Shown here piece by piece: positions 1 through 7,207 of a DNA stretch of 34,129 nt. The notes beneath the pieces were generated by a model. It saw only the letters and a program-made list of their open reading frames with translations, was not told the origin of the DNA and searched no databases. Within the stretch, counting starts at the first letter, position 1; the number at the start of each line of letters is the position of its first letter. This DNA comes from Actinomycetota bacterium. Lineage in GTDB: Bacteria > Actinomycetota > UBA4738 > HRBIN12. The translations under genes and the position numbers were made by a program. The stretch lies in contig VAXZ01000112.1 of NCBI GenBank assembly GCA_005885035.1, positions 1-34,129 on the forward strand. The letters run 5' to 3'.

Positions 1-754
1 CGGCGATGTCGGCCAGCGGGTCGACCGCACCCGTGTTCGTCGTGCCTGCGGCCGGGATCACGAGGAAGGGACGGCGTCCCGCCGCGCGATCCTCGCGGAC
101 CATCGAACGGAGCGCATCGGGCTCCATCCGCAACTCCGGGTCGGTCGGGACGAGCCGGAGGTTCCGACGGGAGAACCCCGCGATCGTCGCCGCCTTCGTG
201 TTGCTCGCGTGCGTCTGGTCAGTGCAGTAGTAGACGCCGTCCAGGAAGTCCTCACCGAGCTTCGCGTGTCGGGCCGTCGCGAACGCGGAGAGGTTGGCGA
301 GCGAGCCGCCCGTCGTGAGCAGCCCTTGGGAAGTTTCGACCGGGAATCCGAACAACGAGCACATCCACCGCGTCACGTTCTCTTCGATCTGCACGACGGC
401 CGGGCTCGGCTGCCACAGCGTGTCGAACCGGTTGAGCGCTTGGGCCAGGAACTCCGCGAGCGCCGCCGTGAACAAGCCGCCGCCCGGGATGTAGGCGAGG
501 TAGCCGGGCCCGCTGAACTCGTACGTGTGGCGAGCGGCCTCGATCGCATCCTCGAGGAGCCCGGCGAAGTCCCGGTCGCCCTGCTCGGCCGGGGCGGCCT
601 CGAGCTTGGCCGCGACCTGCAACGCCTCGGCGGTGTTCTCTGCGGGCGCGTCCTCCAGCCCACCGACCCACCCGATCACGGCGTCCAGGACCGCCCGGCC
701 CATCGCCCGCATCTCCTCGGGTGCCGGGTCGAACGCGAAGCCGCTCGGACTCAC
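1..754 (-). CDS. Group II pyridoxal-5'-phosphate-dependent decarboxylase, 5' part (runs off the window)
   Basis: The first 251 codons of a cytosolic PLP enzyme of the aromatic-amino-acid / glutamate decarboxylase fold; the gene continues past base 1, so the catalytic Schiff-base lysine is not visible. The family removes the alpha-carboxylate of an amino acid. Visible family marks are YIPGGG in the N-terminal part, TTGGSLANL, the segment DQTHASNTKA with the His expected to stack on the PLP ring, and TTNTGAVDPLADIA near the window edge, which holds the PLP-binding Asp region. The start is GTG at 754; it overlaps the TGA of the DUF2277 gene upstream by 4 bp (GTGA), so the two are probably translationally coupled. 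Substrate cannot be decided: tyrosine, DOPA, tryptophan or another amino acid are all possible. Family call is firm. Confidence 0.9.
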   Translation of the reverse strand, partial: MSPSGFAFDPAPEEMRAMGRAVLDAVIGWVGGLEDAPAENTAEALQVAAKLEAAPAEQGDRDFAGLLEDAIEAARHTYEFSGPGYLAYIPGGGLFTAALAEFLAQALNRFDTLWQPSPAVVQIEENVTRWMCSLFGFPVETSQGLLTTGGSLANLSAFATARHAKLGEDFLDGVYYCTDQTHASNTKAATIAGFSRRNLRLVPTDPELRMEPDALRSMVREDRAAGRRPFLVIPAAGTTNTGAVDPLADIA

Positions 755-957
755 GCGAGCTCCCGCGCGACCGCGTCGAGCAGCGCTTGGGATGCCTCGG
801 CGACCTCATCGACGGCCCGGTCGAACGCGTCGCGATGACGGGCGGACGGCTGGCGGAAGCCACTCACCTTGCGGACGAACTGCAGTGCCGCATCCCGGAC
901 CTCATCGGGCGGGGCGACCTCGGAACCTTCGCGGAGACGCTTGATGCTTCTGCACAT
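751..957 (-). CDS. DUF2277 family small protein
   Basis: A 68-residue protein that matches the DUF2277 family over its full length. It begins MCRSIKRLR, continues with EVRDAALQFVRKVSGF, and ends with DRAVDEVAEASQALLDAVA. The conserved MCR start with Cys2 and the helical pattern are typical of the family, whose function is unknown; no catalytic motif is visible. It precedes the PLP decarboxylase and overlaps it by 4 bp. There is no Shine-Dalgarno sequence; TAGCGT lies six bases before the ATG, so the transcript may be leaderless. The upstream DNA contains a 34-bp duplication derived from the end of the transglutaminase gene. Confidence 0.88.
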   Translation of the reverse strand: MCRSIKRLREGSEVAPPDEVRDAALQFVRKVSGFRQPSARHRDAFDRAVDEVAEASQALLDAVARELA

Positions 958-963
958 GCAGCA

Positions 964-969
964 ACGCTA
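964..969 (-). promoter_or_regulatory. Candidate -10 box of a leaderless promoter for the DUF2277 gene
   Basis: On the minus strand the sequence is TAGCGT, six bases (958-963), then ATG at 957. The spacing places the transcription start on or next to the A of the ATG. The box lies at the edge of the 34-bp tandem repeat at 965-1032; the equivalent place in the other copy reads TAGCGC. Inferred from pattern and spacing only. Confidence 0.5.
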
Positions 970-1032
970 CCGCGGCGACGCGCTCAACGACGCGTGAGCG
1001 CTACCGCGGCGGCCCGTTCAACGACGCGTGAG
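965..1032. repeat. 34-bp tandem duplication at the end of the transglutaminase gene
   Basis: Bases 965-998 and 999-1032 are two adjacent 34-base copies differing at three positions (978, 980 and 983 against their partners). Both start with CGCTACCGCGGC and end with CAACGACGCGTGAG. The right copy contains the last codons and stop of the transglutaminase gene; the left copy is a duplicated, untranslated version lying between that stop and the DUF2277 start. Confidence 0.9.
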
Positions 1033-3198
1033 CTCGCGCACCCTGGTCGCGGCTTCATGCGCACGCTCCACGGCGTCGTCGTCGGGCCGGCGTGCGGGAT
1101 CGCCGAACCGCACCAGCTCGAACGTCCGCACGACGATCCCCGCCTCGCCGAGCACCTCGGAGGGGAGCCCAGGATCGTCCGGCAGGGACGCGAGGAGCTC
1201 GCTCGGGGTCTGGCTCGGCGGCCGCGGGTGACCCGCGGCCGCGAGCGCGTCGACCAGGGCTTCGAACGCTCGACCGGCGGCGTCAGGGGGGCGCGGCGCT
1301 CGCGATCGCCGGCGGCGACGGCGCAGAGATGCGATCGCGAGCGCCGCGCCCACGACCGCGAGCACGGCGACCGGCCACCATCGTCCGACGAGCGGCGCCG
1401 CCGCAACGAACGCGTGCACGCCCCGGCCGACCGCGTCCTTCAGCGGCACCGGGACGTGCTCCCGGATCAGCCGCTCGACCGCGGCGACGACGTCGGCACC
1501 GATCAGGCTCCCGGAGACCGGCTCGGCCGGCGGGACACCGAACGTGGGATCGTACGGCAGCCACCCCACGCGCGGGTAGTAGACCTCGACCCACGCGTGC
1601 GCGTCGGCCTGCCGGACCTCGAAGTACCCCGTGAGCGGGTTGCGCTCCCCCGGTCCGTACCCGGTCACGATCCTCGTCGGGACGCCCTCCGCGCGGAGCA
1701 GCACGGCCATCGCGCTCGCGATGTGCTCGCAGAAGCCTCGACGCGTGTCGAACAGGAAGTGGTCGACCGCGTCGACACCCGGAGGCTCACGCGGCACCGA
1801 GAGGTCGTAGCCGGTGTGCTGCTGGATCCAGGCCTGGACGCGGACGACCGCCTCCTCCTCGCTGTCGGCGTCGCCGACGATCCGTGCCGCGAGGTTGCGG
1901 TCGCGTTGCGGCAGTTCCGAGGGGAGCTGCAGGTACCGGGCGAGCGACGGCGCGTCGGTGTTCGGGCGAGGCAAGAGTCGCAGCAGGGGCGTCGGCACGA
2001 CGGGCACCTGCGACACGACCGAGTACACCATCCCCTCGTCCAGCAGGAAGGACGAGCGGATCGAGCCGTACCGGTCCATCTGCAGACCGCTGCTCGGGAA
2101 GTAGATCTTCTCCGCCCGCGCCGCGGCGAACAAGACGTTCGGCTGCGCCTGGGACACGTAGAAGGTCTGCACGATCTCGTTGGAGAACGGCGGTGGAAGG
2201 GGCGCCTCCATCGGCGGGTACCTGGGTTCGTACGACTGTGTGTCGGCGTCGAGGCTGAGACCGGAGGCGCGCGTGTCGGATGCGGTCCAGACCGAGCCGT
2301 CGTACGTGTCGAACACCTCGGCGCGCCAGAGGTCGGGCTGATCGGCTCGGACGCGGAACACGATCTGGTCGGACAACGCGCCACGCGCCCGGAGGTCCAT
2401 GGCGGAGCTGAAGCCCGGATAGCCGAGCGCCGCGAAGTCCACGACGCCGTCGCCGCCGGCGCTCGGCAGCCCCGGGTTCGACACGGAGTCGGTCGAGGAC
2501 GGGGTCGGCGTTCGATGACCGAGGCCGAAGGGCGGCGTCCGAAGGAGGGATGCCGGGAGCCTCGGCATCACGAGGAAGAGCGCGCTCCCGAGGCAGAGCG
2601 CGGCGATCCCAGCGACCGCCGCCGAACGGACGCTCGCCAGGCGCGGCCGCGGTCCCGTCGCGGTCGTGCGGATCGCGAGCGGGGCGGCGCGCTGCTCCGG
2701 CCGGGGCGCGGACGACAGCCAGAGCCACGCGGCGGCGAGCGCCGCCCACGCGCCCAGGACCCAGACGAACGAGGTGGTGAGCGCCAGCGCCCCCGCGGCC
2801 GCGATCAAGGTCGTGGACGACGTCATCGAGAAGGCGAGGTCACGCCGGCGAGGAACGTCGAACGCATGGAGCACCTGGACCCACAGGAACAAGCCGGAGA
2901 GTGGGATGCGCGCGGCATCGACCGTGGTGACGGACCGGACTGTCTGGAGGAACGTCATCGTCGCGACGACGAGCCCCAGGGCCAGGAGGACCTTCAGCAC
3001 GATGCTGGGTCGAGCTCGCCGGACGTAGGAGAAGGCGTAGCCGGCCGGCGCGAGAACGAGCGCCGTCAGGGCCACCGCGCCGGTCACGGCGCCCTGCACC
3101 GCCAGGGCGATGATGCCGACCTCGACCGCCAGCGCGACGACCACGCGCATGCCTATCGAGTCCTCGGGTGCGGCCGGGGATCGTCTCGCCATCGTCAC
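1018..3198 (-). CDS. Membrane-anchored transglutaminase-like protein (TgpA type, DUF3488 / transglutaminase core / DUF4129)
   Basis: A 726-residue protein. Its N-terminal part has several membrane helices (for example residues 18-50 and the stretches holding VLLALGLVVATMTF and AGIAALCLGSALFLV), followed by a long extracytoplasmic region. The transglutaminase core has Cys490 in RRGFCEHIA, His534 in ADAHAWVE and Asp550 in YDPT, a complete papain-like triad. A last helix near 607-625 is followed by an Arg-rich stop-transfer segment and a cytosolic DUF4129-like tail. The natural substrate of this family is unknown; peptide or protein amide bonds outside the membrane are likely. The GTG start at 3198 overlaps the DUF58 stop by 4 bp. 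An in-frame extension upstream to 3768 lies entirely inside DUF58 and was rejected. It forms a classic cluster with DUF58 and the MoxR ATPase. Confidence 0.92.
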   Translation of the reverse strand: MTMARRSPAAPEDSIGMRVVVALAVEVGIIALAVQGAVTGAVALTALVLAPAGYAFSYVRRARPSIVLKVLLALGLVVATMTFLQTVRSVTTVDAARIPLSGLFLWVQVLHAFDVPRRRDLAFSMTSSTTLIAAAGALALTTSFVWVLGAWAALAAAWLWLSSAPRPEQRAAPLAIRTTATGPRPRLASVRSAAVAGIAALCLGSALFLVMPRLPASLLRTPPFGLGHRTPTPSSTDSVSNPGLPSAGGDGVVDFAALGYPGFSSAMDLRARGALSDQIVFRVRADQPDLWRAEVFDTYDGSVWTASDTRASGLSLDADTQSYEPRYPPMEAPLPPPFSNEIVQTFYVSQAQPNVLFAAARAEKIYFPSSGLQMDRYGSIRSSFLLDEGMVYSVVSQVPVVPTPLLRLLPRPNTDAPSLARYLQLPSELPQRDRNLAARIVGDADSEEEAVVRVQAWIQQHTGYDLSVPREPPGVDAVDHFLFDTRRGFCEHIASAMAVLLRAEGVPTRIVTGYGPGERNPLTGYFEVRQADAHAWVEVYYPRVGWLPYDPTFGVPPAEPVSGSLIGADVVAAVERLIREHVPVPLKDAVGRGVHAFVAAAPLVGRWWPVAVLAVVGAALAIASLRRRRRRSRAPRPPDAAGRAFEALVDALAAAGHPRPPSQTPSELLASLPDDPGLPSEVLGEAGIVVRTFELVRFGDPARRPDDDAVERAHEAATRVRELTRR

Positions 3199-4382
3199 GT
3201 TCGGATCCCTTGGCGCGAGATCGCCTCCGCGAGGTCGTCCTGCGGCCCCCATCGGCGAACGTCGGCGCCGGCTGCCGCCAGCCGATCGGCCACGAGGCCG
3301 GCGTCGGTCGCGGCCGGCTCGACGAGCACGCAGACGACCCGGGGAACGAGGCTCACCAGCCGGCGGACGTCGCCGTCCAACGGAGGGCGTTCCCCCCGGT
3401 CCCAGATGGGAAGCGCGATCACGATCGTCTGGATCCCCCGCAGGTCCTCCGGGCCGAGCCCGCCGAGCGTCGCCTCGAGGGGGATGCCGCTCGGCTGCAG
3501 GTTGGCGAGCCACCGCAACATCTCCGACCGGTCGGCGCGGGTGAGCACGTCGATGCCGAGGCCGGGGCGCGCGGCGATCAGCCGCGCGCCCTGGCCGTGG
3601 GCCGTCGCCGCGTCCAGCACGGACGCGGCGACGGAGCAGCATCGATCGAGTGGCGTCCACGCGTCGCCTTCGTCGCGCTCGGTATCCACCACGACCGCCA
3701 GGCGCCGCGTGCGCTCCTCCTCGAACTCCCGGACCATCAACCGACCGTGCCGCGCCGTCAGCGCCCAATGGACGTGGCGCATCGGATCGCCGGCCCGATA
3801 CTCACGGATCCCGAGGTAGTCGGGTCCCTGACCGCGGCGCGGCGCCTCGTGCACCGCCCGGGCGTTCGTCGCGATCGGCTCCACGAACGGCAGCGTCCCG
3901 AGCGGGAACACGCGCGGCAGGACGAACGTCCGCGCGAGGAGCTTCGCTCGAACGCGCCGTTCGGCCACGCCGAACGGCGCGTTCGAGCGAAGCTCCGCCT
4001 GGACCGTCAGGACCTCGCCCCGCCGCCGAGGTGTCCGGAGGGTGGTCACCTCGATCCGTTCGCGACGCCTGATCGGTGGCAGGACCACCTCGACCGGTTC
4101 CAGGTGGGTGTCACGCACGGTGACGTTGCGTCGGACACCGCGCGATGGGCCTTCCACTCGAAGCTCGATGATCGTCGGGACGCCTTGCTCCGCCTCCTCT
4201 GGAGCGACGAGCTCGATGGAGAGCCCGCGGAGGGCGGCGAACGGAAGGACGAGCCCGGCGGCGAGCGCCCCCAGGAGCAACGCGGCGAGCACGTAGAGCC
4301 ATCCGGCCTGGACGTTCGTCCCTATCAGGAAGAGGATCCCCGCACCGAGCAGCAGACCGAGCGCGCGCTTGCTCGGGCGCAT
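3195..4382 (-). CDS. DUF58 domain-containing protein
   Basis: A 395-residue protein with two N-terminal membrane helices (about residues 8-26 and 28-50), then a soluble domain containing the DUF58 signature: IREYRAGDPMRHVHWALTAR and MVREFEEE, followed by a vWA-like region (LAVVVDTERD). DUF58 proteins commonly pair with MoxR ATPases and transglutaminase-like proteins, as here, and are thought to act as partners in protein maturation or assembly at the membrane; the exact role is not known. It starts 3 bases after the MoxR stop and overlaps the transglutaminase start. A perfect 28-bp inverted repeat lies inside the gene, encoding the segment from ELRSNAPFG to VRAKL; the reading frame stays open and the family motif PFG is preserved. 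Confidence 0.93.
   Translation of the reverse strand: MRPSKRALGLLLGAGILFLIGTNVQAGWLYVLAALLLGALAAGLVLPFAALRGLSIELVAPEEAEQGVPTIIELRVEGPSRGVRRNVTVRDTHLEPVEVVLPPIRRRERIEVTTLRTPRRRGEVLTVQAELRSNAPFGVAERRVRAKLLARTFVLPRVFPLGTLPFVEPIATNARAVHEAPRRGQGPDYLGIREYRAGDPMRHVHWALTARHGRLMVREFEEERTRRLAVVVDTERDEGDAWTPLDRCCSVAASVLDAATAHGQGARLIAARPGLGIDVLTRADRSEMLRWLANLQPSGIPLEATLGGLGPEDLRGIQTIVIALPIWDRGERPPLDGDVRRLVSLVPRVVCVLVEPAATDAGLVADRLAAAGADVRRWGPQDDLAEAISRQGIRT
3938..3996. repeat. Perfect 28-bp inverted repeat with a 3-base loop inside the DUF58 gene
   Basis: Left arm 3938-3965, loop CAC 3966-3968, right arm 3969-3996; all 28 positions pair. The arms begin GGAGCTTCGCTCGAACGC on the left and end GCGTTCGAGCGAAGCTCC on the right. 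No pairing continues directly outside the arms. Transcribed from either strand it could form a very stable hairpin in the middle of a coding region. Confidence 0.97.
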
Positions 4383-4385
4383 GGG

Positions 4386-5357
4386 TCAGGTACCTCGCGT
4401 GGCGTGCAGCGGAACGGGTACCTCCTCGAGCAGGCGAGCGACCACGCCCCGGCAGGTCGGGCCGCTCGCCCGGGCGTCCTTCGCCAACAGCCGGTGCGCG
4501 AGCGCGGGAATCGCGAGCGCCTTCACGTCGTCCGGTAGCACGAAGTCGCGCGCCATCGCGATGGCGCGCGCCTGCGCGGTGCGCACGAGCCACACGGAAG
4601 CGCGCGGCGAGGCGCCGAGGGCCAGCTCGGGAGCGGTCCGCGTCGCCGTCACGAGCTCGACCGCGTACCGGAGCACGGCCTCATCGACGTGAACCTCGCG
4701 GACCGCGTCTTGCGCGGCCCGGACCTGCTCTGGCGTGAGTACCTGCTCCAGATCGTGGAGCGGGTGTCGCTCCAACTGACGACGGACCAACTCGGTCGCA
4801 CCGCCCTCGTCCGGATAGCCGACGCCTACGGCGAGCGCGAAGCGATCCAGCTGTCCTTCGGGCAAGGGGTACGTCCCATGCTGCTCGACCGGGTTCTCGG
4901 TCGCCATCACGAGGTACGGCCTCGGGAGGGCATGCGTGACCCCCTCGACCGTCACCTGGCGCTCCTCCATCGGTTCGAGCAAGGCGGATTGCGTGCGGGG
5001 GGTGGTCCGGTTGATCTCGTCGACCAGGACGACGTTGGCGAAGACCGGCCCGGGGACGAAGCGGAACGCCCCGGTGACCTGGTCGAACACGCTGACGCCC
5101 GTGAGGTCGGACGGGAGGAGGTCGGGGGTCGCCTGGATCCGAGTGAACGCCCCACCGATCGACCTGGCCAAGGCGCGTGCGAGCGTGGTCTTCCCTACGC
5201 CCGGGACCCCCTCCAGCAGCAGGTTCCCGTCCGCGAACATGCAGATCGCGGCCGTCCGGACGGCATCGTCGTTCCCGGCGATGACCTTGGCGACGTTCTC
5301 CGTGAGCCGTTGGAGGGCCGCCGAGGCCTCGCCGAAGGCGTGGCTCGGCTCGATCAC
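4386..5357 (-). CDS. MoxR-family AAA+ ATPase
   Basis: A 323-residue cytosolic ATPase with chaperone-like function. Walker A is GVPGVGKT at residues 50-57. Walker B is VLVDEINR, followed by TTPRTQSALLEPMEE and sensor 1 in VMATENPVEQ; the C-terminal lid carries GASPRASVWLVR. This matches the AAA_3 / MoxR family over its normal length. Members remodel or activate partner proteins, often those carrying von Willebrand or DUF58 domains encoded next to them, as here. The start is GTG at 5357 with no convincing Shine-Dalgarno sequence. It lies 46 bases after the ureohydrolase stop and 3 bases before the DUF58 start. A stem-loop spans the preceding stop codon, so whether transcription reads through from the upstream genes is open. 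Confidence 0.94.
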   Translation of the reverse strand: MIEPSHAFGEASAALQRLTENVAKVIAGNDDAVRTAAICMFADGNLLLEGVPGVGKTTLARALARSIGGAFTRIQATPDLLPSDLTGVSVFDQVTGAFRFVPGPVFANVVLVDEINRTTPRTQSALLEPMEERQVTVEGVTHALPRPYLVMATENPVEQHGTYPLPEGQLDRFALAVGVGYPDEGGATELVRRQLERHPLHDLEQVLTPEQVRAAQDAVREVHVDEAVLRYAVELVTATRTAPELALGASPRASVWLVRTAQARAIAMARDFVLPDDVKALAIPALAHRLLAKDARASGPTCRGVVARLLEEVPVPLHATRGT

Positions 5358-5392
5358 CGTTCAGGCTTCGACGCACCCGAGGAAGCGCTTGA

Positions 5393-5418
5393 GCGAGCGG
5401 CCTTCAGGCCCGCTTCGC
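5393..5418 (-). terminator. Possible stem-loop spanning the ureohydrolase stop codon
   Basis: On the minus strand GCGAAGCGGGCC, a TGAA loop, then GGCCGCTCGC can pair with two single-base bulges. The stop codon sits at the top of the stem. There is no T run, so this would be a weak or factor-dependent terminator, or a transcript-stability element. Low certainty. Confidence 0.25.
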
Positions 5419-6435
5419 TGCCAGGGCGGCGATCGCTTCCATCACGACCCGGTGCGCGAGGATCGCCGTGATCTCGGAAGTGTCGTAGGGCGGGGACACC
5501 TCGACGACGTCCACCCCCGCCAGCTCGACCGCCCCCACGATCTGCCGGACCGCGCGGAGCAGCTCGCGTGCGAGGAGCCCGCCGGACTCCGGGGTCCCGG
5601 TGCCCGGTGCCATCCCCGGATCGACGACGTCGATGTCCACCGAGAGGTAGATCCGGTCGGGCCCGTCCAGGGCCTCCGCGATCGCGTCGGTGACCACCGG
5701 CTCGGCGCCGCGGTCCTCGATCTCGACCATCGGGTGCCAGCGGAACCCCTGCTCGCGCATCCAGGCGAACGTCCCGCGATCGGGCCAGTAGCCGCGGAGC
5801 CCTAGCTGCACGAAGTTCCGGCCGGCGACCCAACCCTCTTCGATCAGCCGTCGCATCGGCTGGCCGTGGGCATAGAGGTTCCCCCACTGGTCGGCTCCCG
5901 TGTCGGCGTGCGCATCGAAATGGATGACGCCGACGGACCCGGGCCACGCGTGACGCGCCACCGCGGCTGCGCTCGGATAGGTGATCGAATGGTCCCCGCC
6001 GAGCACGACCGGGATCGCTCCGTGCGACACGACCTGCCGGACCTTCTGGTGGATCACGCGGAGCGCGCGTTCCGGGCGGGTCGGAACGATGGGCGCGTCG
6101 CCGGCGTCGACGACGGTGAGGTGCGCGTACGGCTCGGTGTCGAGCTGGATCGACCACGCGGAATCGCTCGCCCATGTGGTGGGGGCCATCCGGATCGCAC
6201 GAGGACCGAACCGCGCGCCGGGTCGCGACGACACGCCCTCATCGAACGGCGCCCCGACGATCGCGACATCGGCCCGCGCCGCGGCGAGCGACGCGTCGTC
6301 GGTCGCCCACGCGAGCTTCTCGAACGAGCCGTGCCAGTCCGAGTAGTACGGGAGATCGCTGTTCGAGAATTCGGCGAATTCGTCGTCCCCGCGGAGCTCG
6401 CTGTGCTCCAGCCGGAAGTCAGGCGGGTCACTCAT
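5404..6435 (-). CDS. Agmatinase-like ureohydrolase (arginase family)
   Basis: A 343-residue cytosolic binuclear-manganese enzyme that hydrolyses a guanidino compound to urea and an amine. The metal ligands are present: His149 in GGDHSIT, Asp174/His176/Asp178 in FDAHADT, and Asp267/Asp269 in SVDIDVVDP. The N-terminal IVGAPFDEGVSSRPGARFGP and the downstream TPESGG are family marks, and AHG at 189-191 matches the agmatinase type. Length is slightly above the usual 290-330. Agmatine is the default substrate, but guanidinobutyrate or guanidinopropionate hydrolases share these motifs, so specificity is open. The ATG start overlaps the stop of the upstream S51 gene by 4 bp (ATGA), implying coupled translation and perhaps a shared guanidino or arginine-polymer pathway. 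Confidence 0.9.
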   Translation of the reverse strand: MSDPPDFRLEHSELRGDDEFAEFSNSDLPYYSDWHGSFEKLAWATDDASLAAARADVAIVGAPFDEGVSSRPGARFGPRAIRMAPTTWASDSAWSIQLDTEPYAHLTVVDAGDAPIVPTRPERALRVIHQKVRQVVSHGAIPVVLGGDHSITYPSAAAVARHAWPGSVGVIHFDAHADTGADQWGNLYAHGQPMRRLIEEGWVAGRNFVQLGLRGYWPDRGTFAWMREQGFRWHPMVEIEDRGAEPVVTDAIAEALDGPDRIYLSVDIDVVDPGMAPGTGTPESGGLLARELLRAVRQIVGAVELAGVDVVEVSPPYDTSEITAILAHRVVMEAIAALAAKRA

Positions 6436-7166
6436 GGCCGGTCAGCTTCCCACATGCCGGGAACGGGAAGGCCACGGATCTGCTGCCCGCGATCGAACAC
6501 ATCCCGCCGCGTCCGGGTGATCACCGAAACGGACCCGGCGCCTTCGACCCGCCAGCTGCCGTCGACGAACACGGCCGCGGTTCGCTCGTCGAGCCCGAGC
6601 AGGATCACGTCGTCATCGGGCGCGGCGTCGAGCGACGGACCAACCCAGCGCCCGCCGAACGTATCGAAGTGGGGCACCACGGCGATCCCTGCGATGAGCC
6701 GGAGCGCCTGCTGGTACCGGCGGCGCTCGTCCCCTGGCATCCGATCACGGATCAACGTCCAGGCGCCGAAGGCCATCGCGCCCGCCGACGACCCCGCGAG
6801 CGCGGCGCCGTCGCGCCACGCCTCCACGATCGCGTCCCACGACGCCGTCCCGGTGAGCACCTTCGGGACGAGGCCCGGGTCCCCGCCGACGAGGTAGAAG
6901 AAGCGGCCGGCTCGAGCGCGCGCTGCGAGCTCGGGTGAACGAGCCCGTGCGCGCGTGGTCAGCGGCAGCTCCTCGATCGCCAGACCGAGCGTGCCGAACC
7001 ATCGTCGGGCGTTCTCGGCCGCCCGTTCGGGATGCTGGCGCGCCGCCGCCGTGGTGACGACGAAGGCGGGCTCGCCGCGGGCGGCCTGGACGAGGAGCCG
7101 GTCCTGGGGCTCGTTGCCCGGGTGCAGCTCATCACCGCCGACGAGCGCGAGCGGTCCGACGATCAT
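6432..7166 (-). CDS. Peptidase S51 family protein (cyanophycinase / dipeptidase E-like)
   Basis: A 244-residue class-I glutamine-amidotransferase-fold serine hydrolase. The N-terminal GPLALVGGDE is the usual start of the family. The nucleophile elbow is GSSAGAM with Ser127, preceded by FYLVGGDPG; VVPHFDTFG holds a conserved His. Family members cleave Asp-X dipeptides or cyanophycin (poly-Asp-Arg). The ATG at 7166 is chosen because GGAAGGAG lies just before it and because the family begins a few residues before GPLAL. A GTG at 7211, overlapping the TGA of the oxidoreductase gene by 4 bp, is a real alternative and would add 15 residues. It overlaps the ureohydrolase, which would fit stepwise release and use of an arginine-containing compound. 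True substrate unknown. Confidence 0.85.
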   Translation of the reverse strand: MIVGPLALVGGDELHPGNEPQDRLLVQAARGEPAFVVTTAAARQHPERAAENARRWFGTLGLAIEELPLTTRARARSPELAARARAGRFFYLVGGDPGLVPKVLTGTASWDAIVEAWRDGAALAGSSAGAMAFGAWTLIRDRMPGDERRRYQQALRLIAGIAVVPHFDTFGGRWVGPSLDAAPDDDVILLGLDERTAAVFVDGSWRVEGAGSVSVITRTRRDVFDRGQQIRGLPVPGMWEADRP

Positions 7167-7207
7167 CCACTCCTTCCGCCACCGGCCGGCGGCGACCGCC
7201 GCCGCGA

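Noticed and set aside
3199-3768. 190-codon N-terminal extension of the transglutaminase gene
   Set aside because: Lies wholly inside DUF58 on the same strand in another frame; GTG 3198 in a GTGA overlap and the membrane-helix start fit the family.
721-3819. Very long plus-strand open frame (about 1030 codons)
   Set aside because: It is antisense to the transglutaminase and DUF58 genes, is extremely Arg-rich with low complexity, and shows no domain; a common effect of high GC content.
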